A stretch of DNA of 64,000 nt from NCBI RefSeq assembly GCF_001417775.1, contig NZ_BBZJ01000022.1, forward strand, positions 62,001-126,000, given 5' to 3'. Source of the DNA: Streptomyces sp. TP-A0356. GTDB lineage: Bacteria > Actinomycetota > Actinomycetes > Streptomycetales > Streptomycetaceae. The stretch's first letter is position 1, and each line of letters begins with the position of its first letter. The translations under genes were made by a program, and so were the position numbers. The notes beneath the pieces are model-generated. The model was not told the DNA's origin. It saw nothing but the letters and a program-made list of their open reading frames with translations, and did not search any database. Shown piece by piece: positions 40,154 through 48,763 of this stretch.

Positions 40154-41414
40154 TGGCCGGACACATCCAAGACCGCTGGTACCGGACCGAGACCGCGCCG
40201 GATGGCAAGACGCGCAAGGTCAAGACCGAGCGGTACAGCACCGGCATGCGTTACCGCGCTCGATACGTCGGTCCGGACGGCACGGAGAAGTCCAAGAGCT
40301 TCCCCGACCGTCAGAAACGCCTTGCTGAGCAGTGGCTGACCGAGATCGCGTCGGACATGTCGCGCGGTCAGTACATCGACCCGCGCGCGGCTCGGATCAC
40401 CTTCAAGAGCTATGCCGAGAAGTGGCTCAAGACGCACGGCATCGACCCGGCCAGTCAGGTTGTAGTCGAACAGCGGTTGCGCCTGCATGCGTTCCGCTTG
40501 ATCGGCGCTCGGCCGTTGGATTCGTTCCGCCCGGAGCACATCCGTGGACTGGTGAGCGCGCTGGAGAAGGACCCGGCCGTGAGCGGCGGCTACGCGCGAA
40601 ACATCTACGGCGACGTGCGGGCCGTGCTCAGTGCCGCCGTTGACGACGGGCTGTTGCCTCGGAACCCATGCTCCGCGAAGTCGGTCGCCCGCCGGCCGCC
40701 GAGCAACGACGCGTTGTGCCCTGGCTGCCTGCCCAGGTTCAGGCGGTCCGTGCAGCACTCCCCCAGCGCTACCGGCCCATGGTGGACATGGGCGCTGGGT
40801 GCGGTCTACGTCAGGGCGAGATCGTCGGGCTGGCTGAGGATGCGCTCGACTTGGACGGCAGCATCATTCGGGTGGTCAGGCAGGTGAAGCTGATCCGGGG
40901 GAGGGCCGTGTTCGCTCCTCCGAAGTGCAACAAGGAGCGGGACGTACCGTTGCCGCCGTCGGTGGCTGAGGCCCTGCGGGCCCACATGGACGCCTTCAAG
41001 CCGGTTGAGATCACGCTGCCCTGGCGCAACCCGGACGGCCCGAAAGTGTCGGCCCGCCTCCTGTTCACGAACACCGCAAGCGGCCTCGTTTGGCGAAGCA
41101 ACTTCAACATCCAAGAGTGGAAGCCCGCGCTTGCTGCGGCTGGCTTGATCCCGGAGGCCGGGGAGGACGGCAAGTATGCGTCCGCTCGTGAGCACGGCAT
41201 GCACGCGCTGAGGCACTTCTACGCCTCGGTGCTGCTCGACGCCGGAGAGAGCATCAAGGCCGTGAGCGAGTACCTCGGGCACTCCGGCCCTGGGCTGACG
41301 CTGCGGGTGTACGCGCACCTGATGCCGTCGAGCCAGGAGCGTACGAGGAAGGCCGTGGATCGAGTGCTTCTACCGGCCCCGCGTGAGCCTGACGGCCCAG
41401 AGACGGCCCAGTGA
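40153..41414 (+). pseudogene. int: tyrosine integrase, broken by a -1 frameshift
   Basis: Site-specific tyrosine recombinase in two frames. The first part (from ATG 40153) holds the arm-binding and core-binding domains up to NPCSAKSV. The frame then must change near 40686: reading on after a one-base deletion gives RPPAAEQRRVVPW and the full catalytic domain. Catalytic residues are intact in the second frame: Arg in GCGLRQGEI, HALRHFYAS, the GHS motif and Tyr in LRVYAHLMP. A lost C at GTCCGC becoming GTCGC would explain it. As read, no full-length integrase is made. Programmed slippage or a sequencing error is not excluded. Confidence 0.85.
41391..41411. repeat. putative integrase arm site, copy 3
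   Basis: GACGGCCCA-GA-GACGGCCCAG within the last codons of int, 72 bases from the right attachment repeat. Confidence 0.55.
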
Positions 41415-41482
41415 CCCGAACCAGGCCCCCTATCCGCGCCAAACGCGCTGGTAGGGGGCTTGTTGCTGCCCGCTCACTGCCA

Positions 41483-41526
41483 GTTCTCCGGGCTTAGGCA
41501 TGGCCGTACCAGTGTCGCAGATCCAA
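41483..41526. repeat. right attachment repeat (att core copy 2)
   Basis: 44-base partner of the copy at 29985, differing at two positions. It includes a second, truncated rlmN start (ATGCCTAAGCCCGGAGAACT on the minus strand) that then runs into element DNA. The native upstream region of rlmN lies to its right. Confidence 0.9.
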
Positions 41527-41580
41527 TCGGGTGACCTGGGGGCTCGGCCGTGGGCGGTCGTCGTCACCTGTCGTCGCTGT

Positions 41581-41670
41581 CGTCACCGGTTGTCGCCGGG
41601 CGTCGCCAGTCGTCGCCGGGCGTCGCCAGTCGTCGCCGGGCGGCGCCAGTCGTCGCCGGGCGTCGCCGGT
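41581..41670. repeat. 20-bp tandem repeat next to right attachment repeat
   Basis: About 4.5 units of CGTCGCCAGTCGTCGCCGGG at 20-base spacing, just outside the element between the right repeat and the cdsA terminator. Contiguous, without spacers, so not a CRISPR. Confidence 0.85.
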
Positions 41671-41719
41671 CTTCCGGGCGGATCAGGAGGAGGCACGTGC
41701 GGCTCTGGGGTGATGTCGC

Positions 41720-41760
41720 GTCGAGGGGCTCGCCGCCCTGTGGACAGCGAGCCCCTCGAC
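41720..41760. terminator. terminator downstream of cdsA
   Basis: Perfect 14-bp stem GTCGAGGGGCTCGC with a 13-base loop, 36 bases beyond the cdsA stop. It separates the cdsA operon from the element and rlmN. Confidence 0.85.
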
Positions 41761-41795
41761 GGGAGGTGCAGATCAGTCGCGTACGGGAGGAACCG

Positions 41796-42920
41796 TCACC
41801 CGTTCCCGACGAAGATCACGAGCAGGAGCCATACCACGGGAGCCGTCGGCAGGAGCGAGTCCAGACGGTCCATGATGCCGCCGTGCCCCGGCAGCAGCGT
41901 GCCCATGTCCTTGATGCCCAGGTCGCGCTTGATCATCGACTCGCCCAGGTCGCCGAGCGTGGCGCTGGCCGCGACCGCCAGACCCAGCAGGAGTCCCTGC
42001 CACCACGAGCCGCCCTCGATCAGGAACTGCATGCACAGCGCCCCCGCCCCCATGGCGAAGGCGACCGCCCCGATGAGGCCCTCGCGGGTCTTGCCGGGGC
42101 TGATGCGCGGGGCCAGCTTGTGCTTGCCGAAGCGCCAGCCGACGGCGTAGGCGCCCGTGTCGCTGACGACCGTCAGCAGGAGGAAGGTCAGGACCCGGCG
42201 CGGGCCGTCCTCCGCCGTGAGCATCATCGAGACGAACGTGGCCAGGAACGGGACGTAGAAGGCCGCGAAGGCGCCCGCCGTGACGTCCCGGAGATAGCCC
42301 TCGGGCGGCTCGGTCATACGCCAGGCCAGGACCGCCAGCGCGGTGAGCGCCATCGCCACCCAGGCGCCCTCGGCGCCCCGCACATACCCGCTGACGACCA
42401 TCGCCGCGCCGCCGACCGCCAGCGGCACCAGGGGCGCCCTGATGCCCTTGCGCTCCTCCAGCCGCTTCGTCAGCTCCCACAGGCCCACCACGACGGCGAC
42501 CGCTATCACGCCGACGAACACGGCCTTGACGATGAACAGCGACGCGACGATCACGACGCCGAGCCCGATGCCGACCCCTATGGCCGCGCCCAGGTCACGG
42601 CCCGCGCTCTTCTTCTGCGGTGCGGGCGCCGGCTGCGGGGCGTCGGGCATGGGCTCCGGATTCTGCGACGCCGCCCAGTGGGGCGGCGCCTGCGGCGTCT
42701 CGTCGCGGAACAAGGAGCCGCCCAGCCGAGCGGCCCCCCGGTCGTCATCCTGGTCTCCGCCATGTTCGGGCACGTGGGGCACGATGGGCATGGGGCGAGT
42801 CTGGTGGGTGACCTGCGCGTCGTACGCGGGACCCGCCGGGCCGGTCCCCTGGACCGGCCCCTGCTCGGTGGGCCCCCAGTACCCGGTCTGTGGCGGCGCC
42901 GCCCAGGAAGAGTCGTTCAT
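41796..42920 (-). CDS. cdsA: phosphatidate cytidylyltransferase CdsA
   Basis: 374-residue membrane enzyme that makes CDP-diacylglycerol from phosphatidate and CTP, the entry point to phospholipid synthesis. The C-terminal signature SMIKRDLGIKDMGTLLPGHG followed by GIMDRLDS is complete, and about eight helices precede it. The first ~105 residues are Pro/Gln/Gly-rich and cytosolic, as in other actinomycete CdsA proteins. Its ATG overlaps the frr stop (TGATG), so it is the last gene of the rpsB-tsf-pyrH-frr-cdsA run. A strong terminator follows. Confidence 0.94.
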   Translation of the reverse strand: MNDSSWAAPPQTGYWGPTEQGPVQGTGPAGPAYDAQVTHQTRPMPIVPHVPEHGGDQDDDRGAARLGGSLFRDETPQAPPHWAASQNPEPMPDAPQPAPAPQKKSAGRDLGAAIGVGIGLGVVIVASLFIVKAVFVGVIAVAVVVGLWELTKRLEERKGIRAPLVPLAVGGAAMVVSGYVRGAEGAWVAMALTALAVLAWRMTEPPEGYLRDVTAGAFAAFYVPFLATFVSMMLTAEDGPRRVLTFLLLTVVSDTGAYAVGWRFGKHKLAPRISPGKTREGLIGAVAFAMGAGALCMQFLIEGGSWWQGLLLGLAVAASATLGDLGESMIKRDLGIKDMGTLLPGHGGIMDRLDSLLPTAPVVWLLLVIFVGNG

Positions 42921-43477
42921 CAGACCTCGAGGAGCTCCGCTTCCTTGTGCTTGAGCAGCTCGTCCACCTGCGCCACGTACTTCGCGGTGGTGTCGTCGAG
43001 CTCCTTCTCCGCACGGCGGCCCTCGTCCTCGCCGACCTCGCCGTCCTTGATCAGCTTGTCGATGGCGTCCTTGGCCTTGCGGCGGACGGAGCGGATCGAG
43101 ACCTTGGCGTCCTCGCCCTTGCCCTTGGCGACCTTGATGTACTCACGGCGGCGCTCCTCGGTGAGCTCGGGGAACACCACGCGGATGATGTTGCCGTCAT
43201 TGCTCGGATTGACGCCCAGGTCGGAGTCGCGGATCGCCTGCTCGATGTTGCGCAGCGCGCTCTTGTCGAACGGCGTCACCACGGCCATGCGCGGTTCCGG
43301 CACCGAGAACGAGGCCAGCTGGTTGATCGGCGTCGGTGCGCCGTAGTAGTCGGCCACGATCTTGTTGAACATCGCCGGGTGCGCACGACCGGTGCGGATC
43401 GCGGCGAAGTCCTCCTTGGCGACCACGACGGCCTTCTCCATCTTCTCCTCGGCCTCGAGGAGGGTCTCTTCGATCAC
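42920..43477 (-). CDS. frr: ribosome recycling factor
   Basis: 185-residue RRF, which with EF-G splits post-termination ribosomes. Family features are EKMEKAVVVAKEDFAAIRTG, RAHPAMFNKIVADYYG, and GNIIRVVFPELTEERRREY. The open frame reaches 43582, but GTG 43477 with AGGAG seven bases upstream gives the exact family length and is chosen. It is coupled to cdsA downstream. Confidence 0.95.
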   Translation of the reverse strand: MIEETLLEAEEKMEKAVVVAKEDFAAIRTGRAHPAMFNKIVADYYGAPTPINQLASFSVPEPRMAVVTPFDKSALRNIEQAIRDSDLGVNPSNDGNIIRVVFPELTEERRREYIKVAKGKGEDAKVSIRSVRRKAKDAIDKLIKDGEVGEDEGRRAEKELDDTTAKYVAQVDELLKHKEAELLEV

Positions 43478-43644
43478 CACTTGCTCCTGCGTGTCTTGAG
43501 TAGGCCCGGCAGCTGTCACTCGTCGGTCTGCGGCCGGCTGCGTCGCGTCTTCTTCCTGCACGGTTCCGGACCGGCAGGACATTGTCCATCCCCCGGTCAG
43601 GGCCCGTCGCCCGGTCGAGGTTTGCCGGACGGGTCGGTCTCCGG

Positions 43645-44403
43645 TCAGTCCCGGCTGCCCTGGTCACCCACGAGTGTGCCGATCTTCTCACCCTTGACAG
43701 CCCGTGCGATATTGCCCTCCGCCAGGAGCTCGAAGACCAGGATGGGCAGCTTGTTGTCCCGGCACAGCGTGATCGCGGTCATGTCGGCGACCTTGAGGTC
43801 GCGGGTGATGACCTCGCCGTAGCTGAGCGAGTCGAACTTGACGGCTTCGGGGTTGGTCTTCGGGTCGGAGTCGTAGACCCCGTCCACGCCGTTCTTGCCC
43901 ATGAGCAACGCCTCGGCGTCGATCTCCAGGGCGCGCTGGGCGGCGGTCGTGTCGGTGGAGAAGTACGGCATGCCCATACCTGCGCCGAAGATGACCACGC
44001 GGCCCTTCTCCAGATGGCGCACGGCGCGCAGCGGGATGTACGGCTCGGCGACCTGACCCATGGTGATGGCGGTCTGCACGCGCGAGTCGATGCCCTCCTT
44101 CTCCAGGAAGTCCTGGAGGGCGAGGCAGTTCATGACCGTACCAAGCATGCCCATGTAGTCGGAGCGGGCCCGGTCCATGCCGCGCTGCTGGAGTTCGGCG
44201 CCGCGGAAGAAGTTGCCGCCGCCGATGACGACCGCGATCTGGGATCCGTCGCGCACCACGGCCGCGATCTCACGGGCGATGGCGTGCACCACGTCAGGGT
44301 CGACGCCGAGTCCGGTGCCGCCGGAGAACGCCTCTCCGGACAGTTTCAGCAGAAACCGGCCGCGTACTTTGCCGTCGTCGGTCTTCTCGGCCTTGGTGGT
44401 CAT
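43645..44403 (-). CDS. pyrH: uridylate kinase
   Basis: 252-residue UMP kinase of the amino-acid-kinase fold, converting UMP to UDP. Motifs: FLLKLSGEAFSG near the N-terminus, AVVIGGGNFFRG, and VVIFGAGMGMPYFSTDTTAA. ATG 44403 has GAGGAG upstream; the frame extends to 44463. It lies between tsf and frr, the conserved order in actinomycetes. A 12-bp hairpin separates it from tsf. Confidence 0.95.
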   Translation of the reverse strand: MTTKAEKTDDGKVRGRFLLKLSGEAFSGGTGLGVDPDVVHAIAREIAAVVRDGSQIAVVIGGGNFFRGAELQQRGMDRARSDYMGMLGTVMNCLALQDFLEKEGIDSRVQTAITMGQVAEPYIPLRAVRHLEKGRVVIFGAGMGMPYFSTDTTAAQRALEIDAEALLMGKNGVDGVYDSDPKTNPEAVKFDSLSYGEVITRDLKVADMTAITLCRDNKLPILVFELLAEGNIARAVKGEKIGTLVGDQGSRD

Positions 44404-44433
44404 GGAGATCTCCTCGTGGTGCACATACGAAGA

Positions 44434-44485
44434 AGGCCATTGCCGGTGGGGGGCGTGTTTCACATCCCGTGCGCGGCAATGGCCT
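44434..44485 (-). terminator. hairpin between tsf and pyrH
   Basis: 12-bp perfect stem AGGCCATTGCCG/CGGCAATGGCCT with a 28-base loop. It could reduce read-through from tsf into pyrH, whose start lies 31 bases beyond it. Confidence 0.7.
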
Positions 44486-44588
44486 CCTCGTCAGATCTGC
44501 TGTCGTCCGCCATGCGCAGGTGCGTGGCGTCGTACGCGGACGACTGCTTACGACCCTATAGGGATCGCGCGTCGATCGCGGTACGGAC

Positions 44589-45425
44589 TCAGATGCCAAC
44601 CTTGATGCGCGTGAAGCGCTTCAGGGTGACACCCGCCTCGTCCAGGACCTTCTGGACGGACTTCTTGTTGTCCAGCGCGTACGGCTGGCCCAGCAGCGTG
44701 GCGTCCTTGAAGAAGCCACCCAGACGACCCTCGACGATCTTGGCGATCGCGGCCTCGGGCTTGCCCTCGGCGCGGGTGGTCTCCTCGGCGATACGGCGCT
44801 CGGAGTCGACGACCTCGGCCGGGACGTCCTCCTTGGAGAGGTACTTCGGCGCGAAGGCGGCGATGTGCTGGGCGACGCCCTTGGCGACCTCGGCGTTCGG
44901 CTTGTCGAGCTCGACGAGTACACCGATCTGCGGCGGCAGGTCAGGCATGGTGCGGTGCATGTACGCCGTCACGTAGCCGTCGGAGAACTGCGCGAAGCGG
45001 TCCAGGACGATCTTCTCGCCGAGGTTGGCGTTGGCCTCGTCCACGAACGCCTGGACGGTCTTGCCGGGCTCGATCTCGGAGGCGAGCAGGGCCTCCAGGT
45101 CGGCCGGGGAGGTCTTGGCGACGTGCTCGGCGATCGCCCGGGCAACGGCCTGGAACTTGTCGCCCTTGGCGACGAAGTCCGTCTCGCACTTCAGCTCGAC
45201 GAGGACACCGGAGGAGTTGTCGTCGGCGATGATGGAGACCACGGCGCCGTTCTCGGCGGAGCGGCCCTCGCGCTTGGCGACGCCCTTCTGGCCCTTGATG
45301 CGCAGAGCCTCGACGGCCTTCTCGACGTTGCCCTCGGCCTCGTCCAGCGCCTTCTTGCAGTCCATCATGCCGGCGCCGGTGAGCTCACGGAGCTTCTTGA
45401 CGTCGGCGGCGGTGTAGTTCGCCAT
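44589..45425 (-). CDS. tsf: elongation factor Ts
   Basis: 278-residue EF-Ts, the nucleotide-exchange factor for EF-Tu. The N-terminal module KKLRELTGAGMMDCKKALDE is followed by the core domain with ELKCETDFVAKGDKFQAVAR. Complete and of the usual actinomycete length. It lies 169 bases downstream of rpsB, in the classic rpsB-tsf order. Confidence 0.96.
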   Translation of the reverse strand: MANYTAADVKKLRELTGAGMMDCKKALDEAEGNVEKAVEALRIKGQKGVAKREGRSAENGAVVSIIADDNSSGVLVELKCETDFVAKGDKFQAVARAIAEHVAKTSPADLEALLASEIEPGKTVQAFVDEANANLGEKIVLDRFAQFSDGYVTAYMHRTMPDLPPQIGVLVELDKPNAEVAKGVAQHIAAFAPKYLSKEDVPAEVVDSERRIAEETTRAEGKPEAAIAKIVEGRLGGFFKDATLLGQPYALDNKKSVQKVLDEAGVTLKRFTRIKVGI

Positions 45426-45594
45426 GATCTGTGAATCTCTTCTCGGAGTTCGAAGTCTCGAAGTCGGCGGCCGCCGCGGCCCCGCCGGGCGTCCGCCAAA
45501 GATCTACGGGCTACGAAGATCTACGGGCTGCGGGTGAACGGCGGGTGGCGCGGTCGGCGCCGCCCGCCGTCACATCAGCCGAACGGCCCAGGCG

Positions 45595-46512
45595 TCAGGC
45601 CTGCTCGCCCTCGGCGGCCGGGGTCTCGGCGGCCTCGGCGGCCTCGGCGGCCGGAGCCTCGGGGGCAGGGGCCTCGGCGGCCTCAGCAGCCGGAGCCTCG
45701 GCGGCAGGGGCCTTGGCGGCGGGGGCCTCCTCGGCCTTCTTCTCACCCTCGAGCAGGTCGCGCTCCCACTCGGCGAGCGGCTCGCCCGCGGCCTTCTCAC
45801 CCTTGCCCTCGGCAGCGACGCCGGAGCGGGCGATGAGGCCCTCGGCGACGGCGTCGGCGATCACACGGGTGAGCAGGGTGACGGAGCGGATCGCGTCGTC
45901 GTTGCCCGGGATCTTGTAGTCGACCTCGTCGGGGTCGCAGTTGGTGTCGAGGATGGCGACGACGGGGATGTTGAGCTTCCGGGCCTCGCCGACCGCGATG
46001 TGCTCCTTCTTGGTGTCCACGATCCAGACGGCGCTCGGCACCTTCTGCATCTCGCGGATACCACCGAGGGTCTTCTCCAGCTTGGCCTTCTCGCGGGAGA
46101 GGACCAGGAGCTCCTTCTTGGTCAGACCGGAGGAGGCGACGTCCTCGAAGTCGATCTGCTCGAGCTCCTTCAGGCGCTGCAGACGCTTGTAGACGGTGGA
46201 GAAGTTGGTGAGCATGCCGCCCAGCCAGCGCTGGTTGACGTAGGGCATGCCGACGCGGGTGGCCTGCTCGGCGATGGCCTCCTGCGCCTGCTTCTTCGTG
46301 CCGACGAACATGACCGTGCCGCCGTGGGCGACGGTCTCCTTGACGAACTCGTAGGCACGGTCGATGTACGACAGCGACTGGAGCAGGTCGATGATGTAGA
46401 TGCCGTTGCGCTCGGTGAAGATGAAGCGCTTCATCTTCGGGTTCCAGCGACGGGTCTGGTGACCGAAGTGGACGCCGCTCTCCAGCAGCTCCCGCATCGT
46501 GACGACGGCCAT
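45595..46512 (-). CDS. rpsB: 30S ribosomal protein S2
   Basis: 305-residue S2 protein of the small ribosomal subunit. Signature segments are MRELLESGVHFGHQTRRWNP, QRWLGGMLTNFSTVYKRLQ and PVVAILDTNCDPDEVDYKIP. After about residue 255 comes an Ala/Glu/Pro-rich tail of some 50 residues built from AAEAPA-type repeats, longer than in E. coli but typical of Streptomyces. AAGGAG lies before the ATG at 46512. First gene of the rpsB-tsf operon. Confidence 0.96.
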   Translation of the reverse strand: MAVVTMRELLESGVHFGHQTRRWNPKMKRFIFTERNGIYIIDLLQSLSYIDRAYEFVKETVAHGGTVMFVGTKKQAQEAIAEQATRVGMPYVNQRWLGGMLTNFSTVYKRLQRLKELEQIDFEDVASSGLTKKELLVLSREKAKLEKTLGGIREMQKVPSAVWIVDTKKEHIAVGEARKLNIPVVAILDTNCDPDEVDYKIPGNDDAIRSVTLLTRVIADAVAEGLIARSGVAAEGKGEKAAGEPLAEWERDLLEGEKKAEEAPAAKAPAAEAPAAEAAEAPAPEAPAAEAAEAAETPAAEGEQA

Positions 46513-46784
46513 GGCCGTTCTCCTTGAGGTTCTCGGTTGTGCCGCGGGTACCGGATGGCACTCGCGCCTGACGCCCGCGATGCGCTGTGCCGCGAAGGAC
46601 CGAGGAGCGCTGACACCGGCCTTGTGATGGCCTTGTGCCGGGGCGTGCGAAGTCGACCCGGTGACCCGGATCGCCACAAGAAGTGTACGGGACCCGCGGG
46701 GTGGCGGGTGACGCCGCTGTCCACAACCCGTCAGTCGTCCACAGGTCCCGGCCATGATCGCCCGGGGTGCGGGACCGTTCTCGC

Positions 46785-47390
46785 ATGCGAGGGAAACGAT
46801 GTGTGCGGACCTGGTCCGCGGTGCTGCTGATGATGGCGATCGGCACGCTGGCGCCCGTGGCGTGGGCGGGCGCGCCGGCGCGTGCGGACGCGGCCACGGC
46901 ACCCGCGCCGGTCCCCGACGTACCGGTGCCGACCCTGGCCCGCGTCTGGCCGGTGGGCGTTCACCCCATGGTCGTACGGGGCTGGGAGCCTCCGCCGACT
47001 CCGTACGGTCCCGGCCACCGCGGTGTGGACCTGGCGGCGGCTGCGGGAGACCCGGTGCGGGCGGTGGCCGCCGGCCGGGTGAGCTTCGCGGGGTCGGTGG
47101 CGGGACGGGGCGTGGTCTCGGTCGACCTGACGGGGACGGGCGACCCGCCGCTGCGGACGACGTACGAGCCCGTGCGCGCGACGGTGCGACAGGGCGACGA
47201 GGTGGAACCCGGCGAGCCGGTGGGCGTGCTGGAAGCGGCGGGTGCGGGTGCGCACTGCGCGAGATCGTGCCTGCACTGGGGCCTGCGCAGCGGGGAGACC
47301 TATCTGGACCCGTTGTCCCTGCTGCCGCCGTGGCTGCTGCGGGCGGGGCCGTCCCGATTGCTGCCGGTGGACGGGGTGCCGCTGCCCTAG
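46785..47390 (+). CDS. M23-family (LytM) peptidase domain protein
   Basis: 201-residue secreted protein. The signal peptide (VLLMMAIGTLAPVAWAGAPA) is followed by an M23 domain with GHRGVDLAAAAGDPVRAVAA and LHWGLRSG. The first HxxxD zinc motif is present, while the HxH motif reads CLHWGL, so the second histidine ligand is changed. It may therefore be a non-catalytic LytM regulator of other wall hydrolases. The start is ATG 46785 with GCGGGA upstream, or GTG 46767. It is divergent from rpsB, with 272 bases between. Confidence 0.82.
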   Translation: MRGKRCVRTWSAVLLMMAIGTLAPVAWAGAPARADAATAPAPVPDVPVPTLARVWPVGVHPMVVRGWEPPPTPYGPGHRGVDLAAAAGDPVRAVAAGRVSFAGSVAGRGVVSVDLTGTGDPPLRTTYEPVRATVRQGDEVEPGEPVGVLEAAGAGAHCARSCLHWGLRSGETYLDPLSLLPPWLLRAGPSRLLPVDGVPLP

Positions 47391-47453
47391 GTGGTGCTGT
47401 CCGGGGACGTTGCCATGCGGCACGATGCCGGGGGGCCGTTCGCGGCGGGGCGC

Positions 47454-48044
47454 TCAGCCCCGCACGCCCCGCAGGGCCATGGCGACCGCCGCCTCGGTGA
47501 TGGCGGCCGGATCCTCCGCGGCCCCCAGCTCGATACGGCGCACCGCCGCGTCGACCACACCCTGCAGCAGCATGGCCGTCAGCCGGGGCTCGCGGTGTCC
47601 CATCCCGCCCAGGGCATCGGCGATCATCGCGACGAGCCCGCCGTGCGCCGCCCGGATCTTCTCGCGCGCCCCGGCGTCCAGTTCGCTCGCCGAGATGGCC
47701 ACCACGGCCCGGTGCCGCCGGTCCCCCACGAGCGCCAGCTGCTGCCGGACGTACGCCTCGATCTTCGCCTCGGGCCCGTCCGCCGCGGCCATCGCGGCCT
47801 CGACCTCCGCCGCCCAGAGGGGGAAGTCGACCGCGCACAGCTCCTCCACGACGGCCGCGCGGGAGCGGAAGTACTCGTACACGGAGGACCGTGCGAGGCC
47901 TGTCCGCTCGGCGAGCGCCGGGAACGTCAGTGCCTCCGTACCGCCCTCGGACAGGAGGGACCGGGCCGCGTCCAGCAGGGCGGCTCGCTGCATCGACCGG
48001 TGCTCGGCCACGGAGGCCGCTCGAATCCTTGGCACGTCAACCAC
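47454..48044 (-). CDS. TetR-family transcriptional regulator
   Basis: About 196 residues. The helix-turn-helix is AALLDAARSLLSEGGTEALT followed by FPALAERTGLARSSVYEYFR. The C-terminal ligand-binding domain is helical, with no known family match visible. The start is GTG 48044; the open frame extends far upstream only because that DNA is GC-rich and repetitive. Convergent with the M23 gene and conserved near whiG in Streptomyces, from memory. Targets and ligand are unknown. Confidence 0.82.
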   Translation of the reverse strand: MVDVPRIRAASVAEHRSMQRAALLDAARSLLSEGGTEALTFPALAERTGLARSSVYEYFRSRAAVVEELCAVDFPLWAAEVEAAMAAADGPEAKIEAYVRQQLALVGDRRHRAVVAISASELDAGAREKIRAAHGGLVAMIADALGGMGHREPRLTAMLLQGVVDAAVRRIELGAAEDPAAITEAAVAMALRGVRG

Positions 48045-48763
48045 TGTACGGACGGACCGCCGCCGACGGCAGCCAGTCCCACCACACACGCCGGTGCCGG
48101 TCCCCGTCCAGCCATGGCAGGCGCACCCCTGACCGGACACCACACACCACCACACACCGGCCGCTCGCGGACGGGGGCTGAGCTGGGCACCCCCCAGCCG
48201 GGCGGGGCGCCCGCAGGCCGGGGCTGGGCGGACACGCACCCCTGAACACGGCCGCCCACCGACCAGGCCAGGGCAGACGCGCACCCCTGCCGCAACCCAC
48301 CGACCAGCCCAGGACGGACACCCACCCCCGCCACAACCCCCACCGACCAGCCCAGGACGGACACCCACACCGCCGCAACCCCCACCGACCAGCCCAGGAC
48401 GGACACCCATCCCCGCCACAACCCCCACCGACCAGCCCAGGACGGACACCCACCCCCGCCGCAACCAGCCACCGGCCAGGCCAGGGCGGACGCGCGTCCC
48501 CGCGAAGGACGACGCGGCTCGTTCCCCCCAGCGCGTACACGGACCGGGGCTGGGCGGAGGCATATCCCTGCCGCGGCGCCGGGGCCAGGCGGGCGCGCGT
48601 CCCGCCAGGGTTCGCACGCCGGGGCTCGGCGGACGCGTATCTCTGCCCGAGGCGCCCGCGAGTCGCGGCTCAGCGGACACGCGGCCCTGCCAGGGCGACG
48701 CGGATCATTCCCACCGCCGTGCCCGTGCGCCGGCGCACGGGGAGCGTGGGCCCGTGTCGCTCG
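48045..48763. other. 720-bp gap between tetR and whiG
   Basis: No gene is supported on either strand. The left half is occupied by a 42-44-bp tandem repeat (48252-48510); similar degenerate motifs (GGGGCT-GGCGGA-type) recur up to about 48680. Weak hairpins near 48700 could terminate whiG transcripts. Confidence 0.6.
48252..48510. repeat. 42-44-bp tandem repeat, six copies
   Basis: The motif ACCGACCAGCCCAGGACGGA recurs with starts at about 48258, 48299, 48342, 48384, 48427 and 48471, a spacing of 41-44 bases. The inner four copies are nearly identical and the outer two degenerate. It lies upstream of the TetR gene. Confidence 0.88.

Larger units (their letters stand above)
29985..41526. mobile_element. 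actinomycete integrative and conjugative element (AICE), pSAM2-like
   Basis: 11.5-kb element bounded by 44-bp repeats (42/44 identical) and inserted over the first codons and immediate upstream bases of rlmN. From right to left it carries the standard AICE set: int (frameshifted), xis, rep, spd-type spread genes, tra/FtsK, a SCO3933-type gene, a KorSA-type GntR repressor and a Pif-like Nudix gene. Left of these lie an inverted-repeat-rich non-coding tract and small cargo genes. AICEs transfer as double-stranded DNA through a single FtsK-like TraB hexamer and replicate by rolling circle. An attB at a protein gene start rather than a tRNA is unusual. Confidence 0.9.

Noticed and set aside
41581..41670. 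CRISPR-like array
   Set aside because: Units are contiguous 20-mers without spacers, and no cas genes are in the window.
48252..48510. CRISPR-like array or long antisense ORF (408 residues)
   Set aside because: The period is 41-44 bases with no unique spacers. The long frame exists only because the repeat lacks stops in GC-rich DNA.
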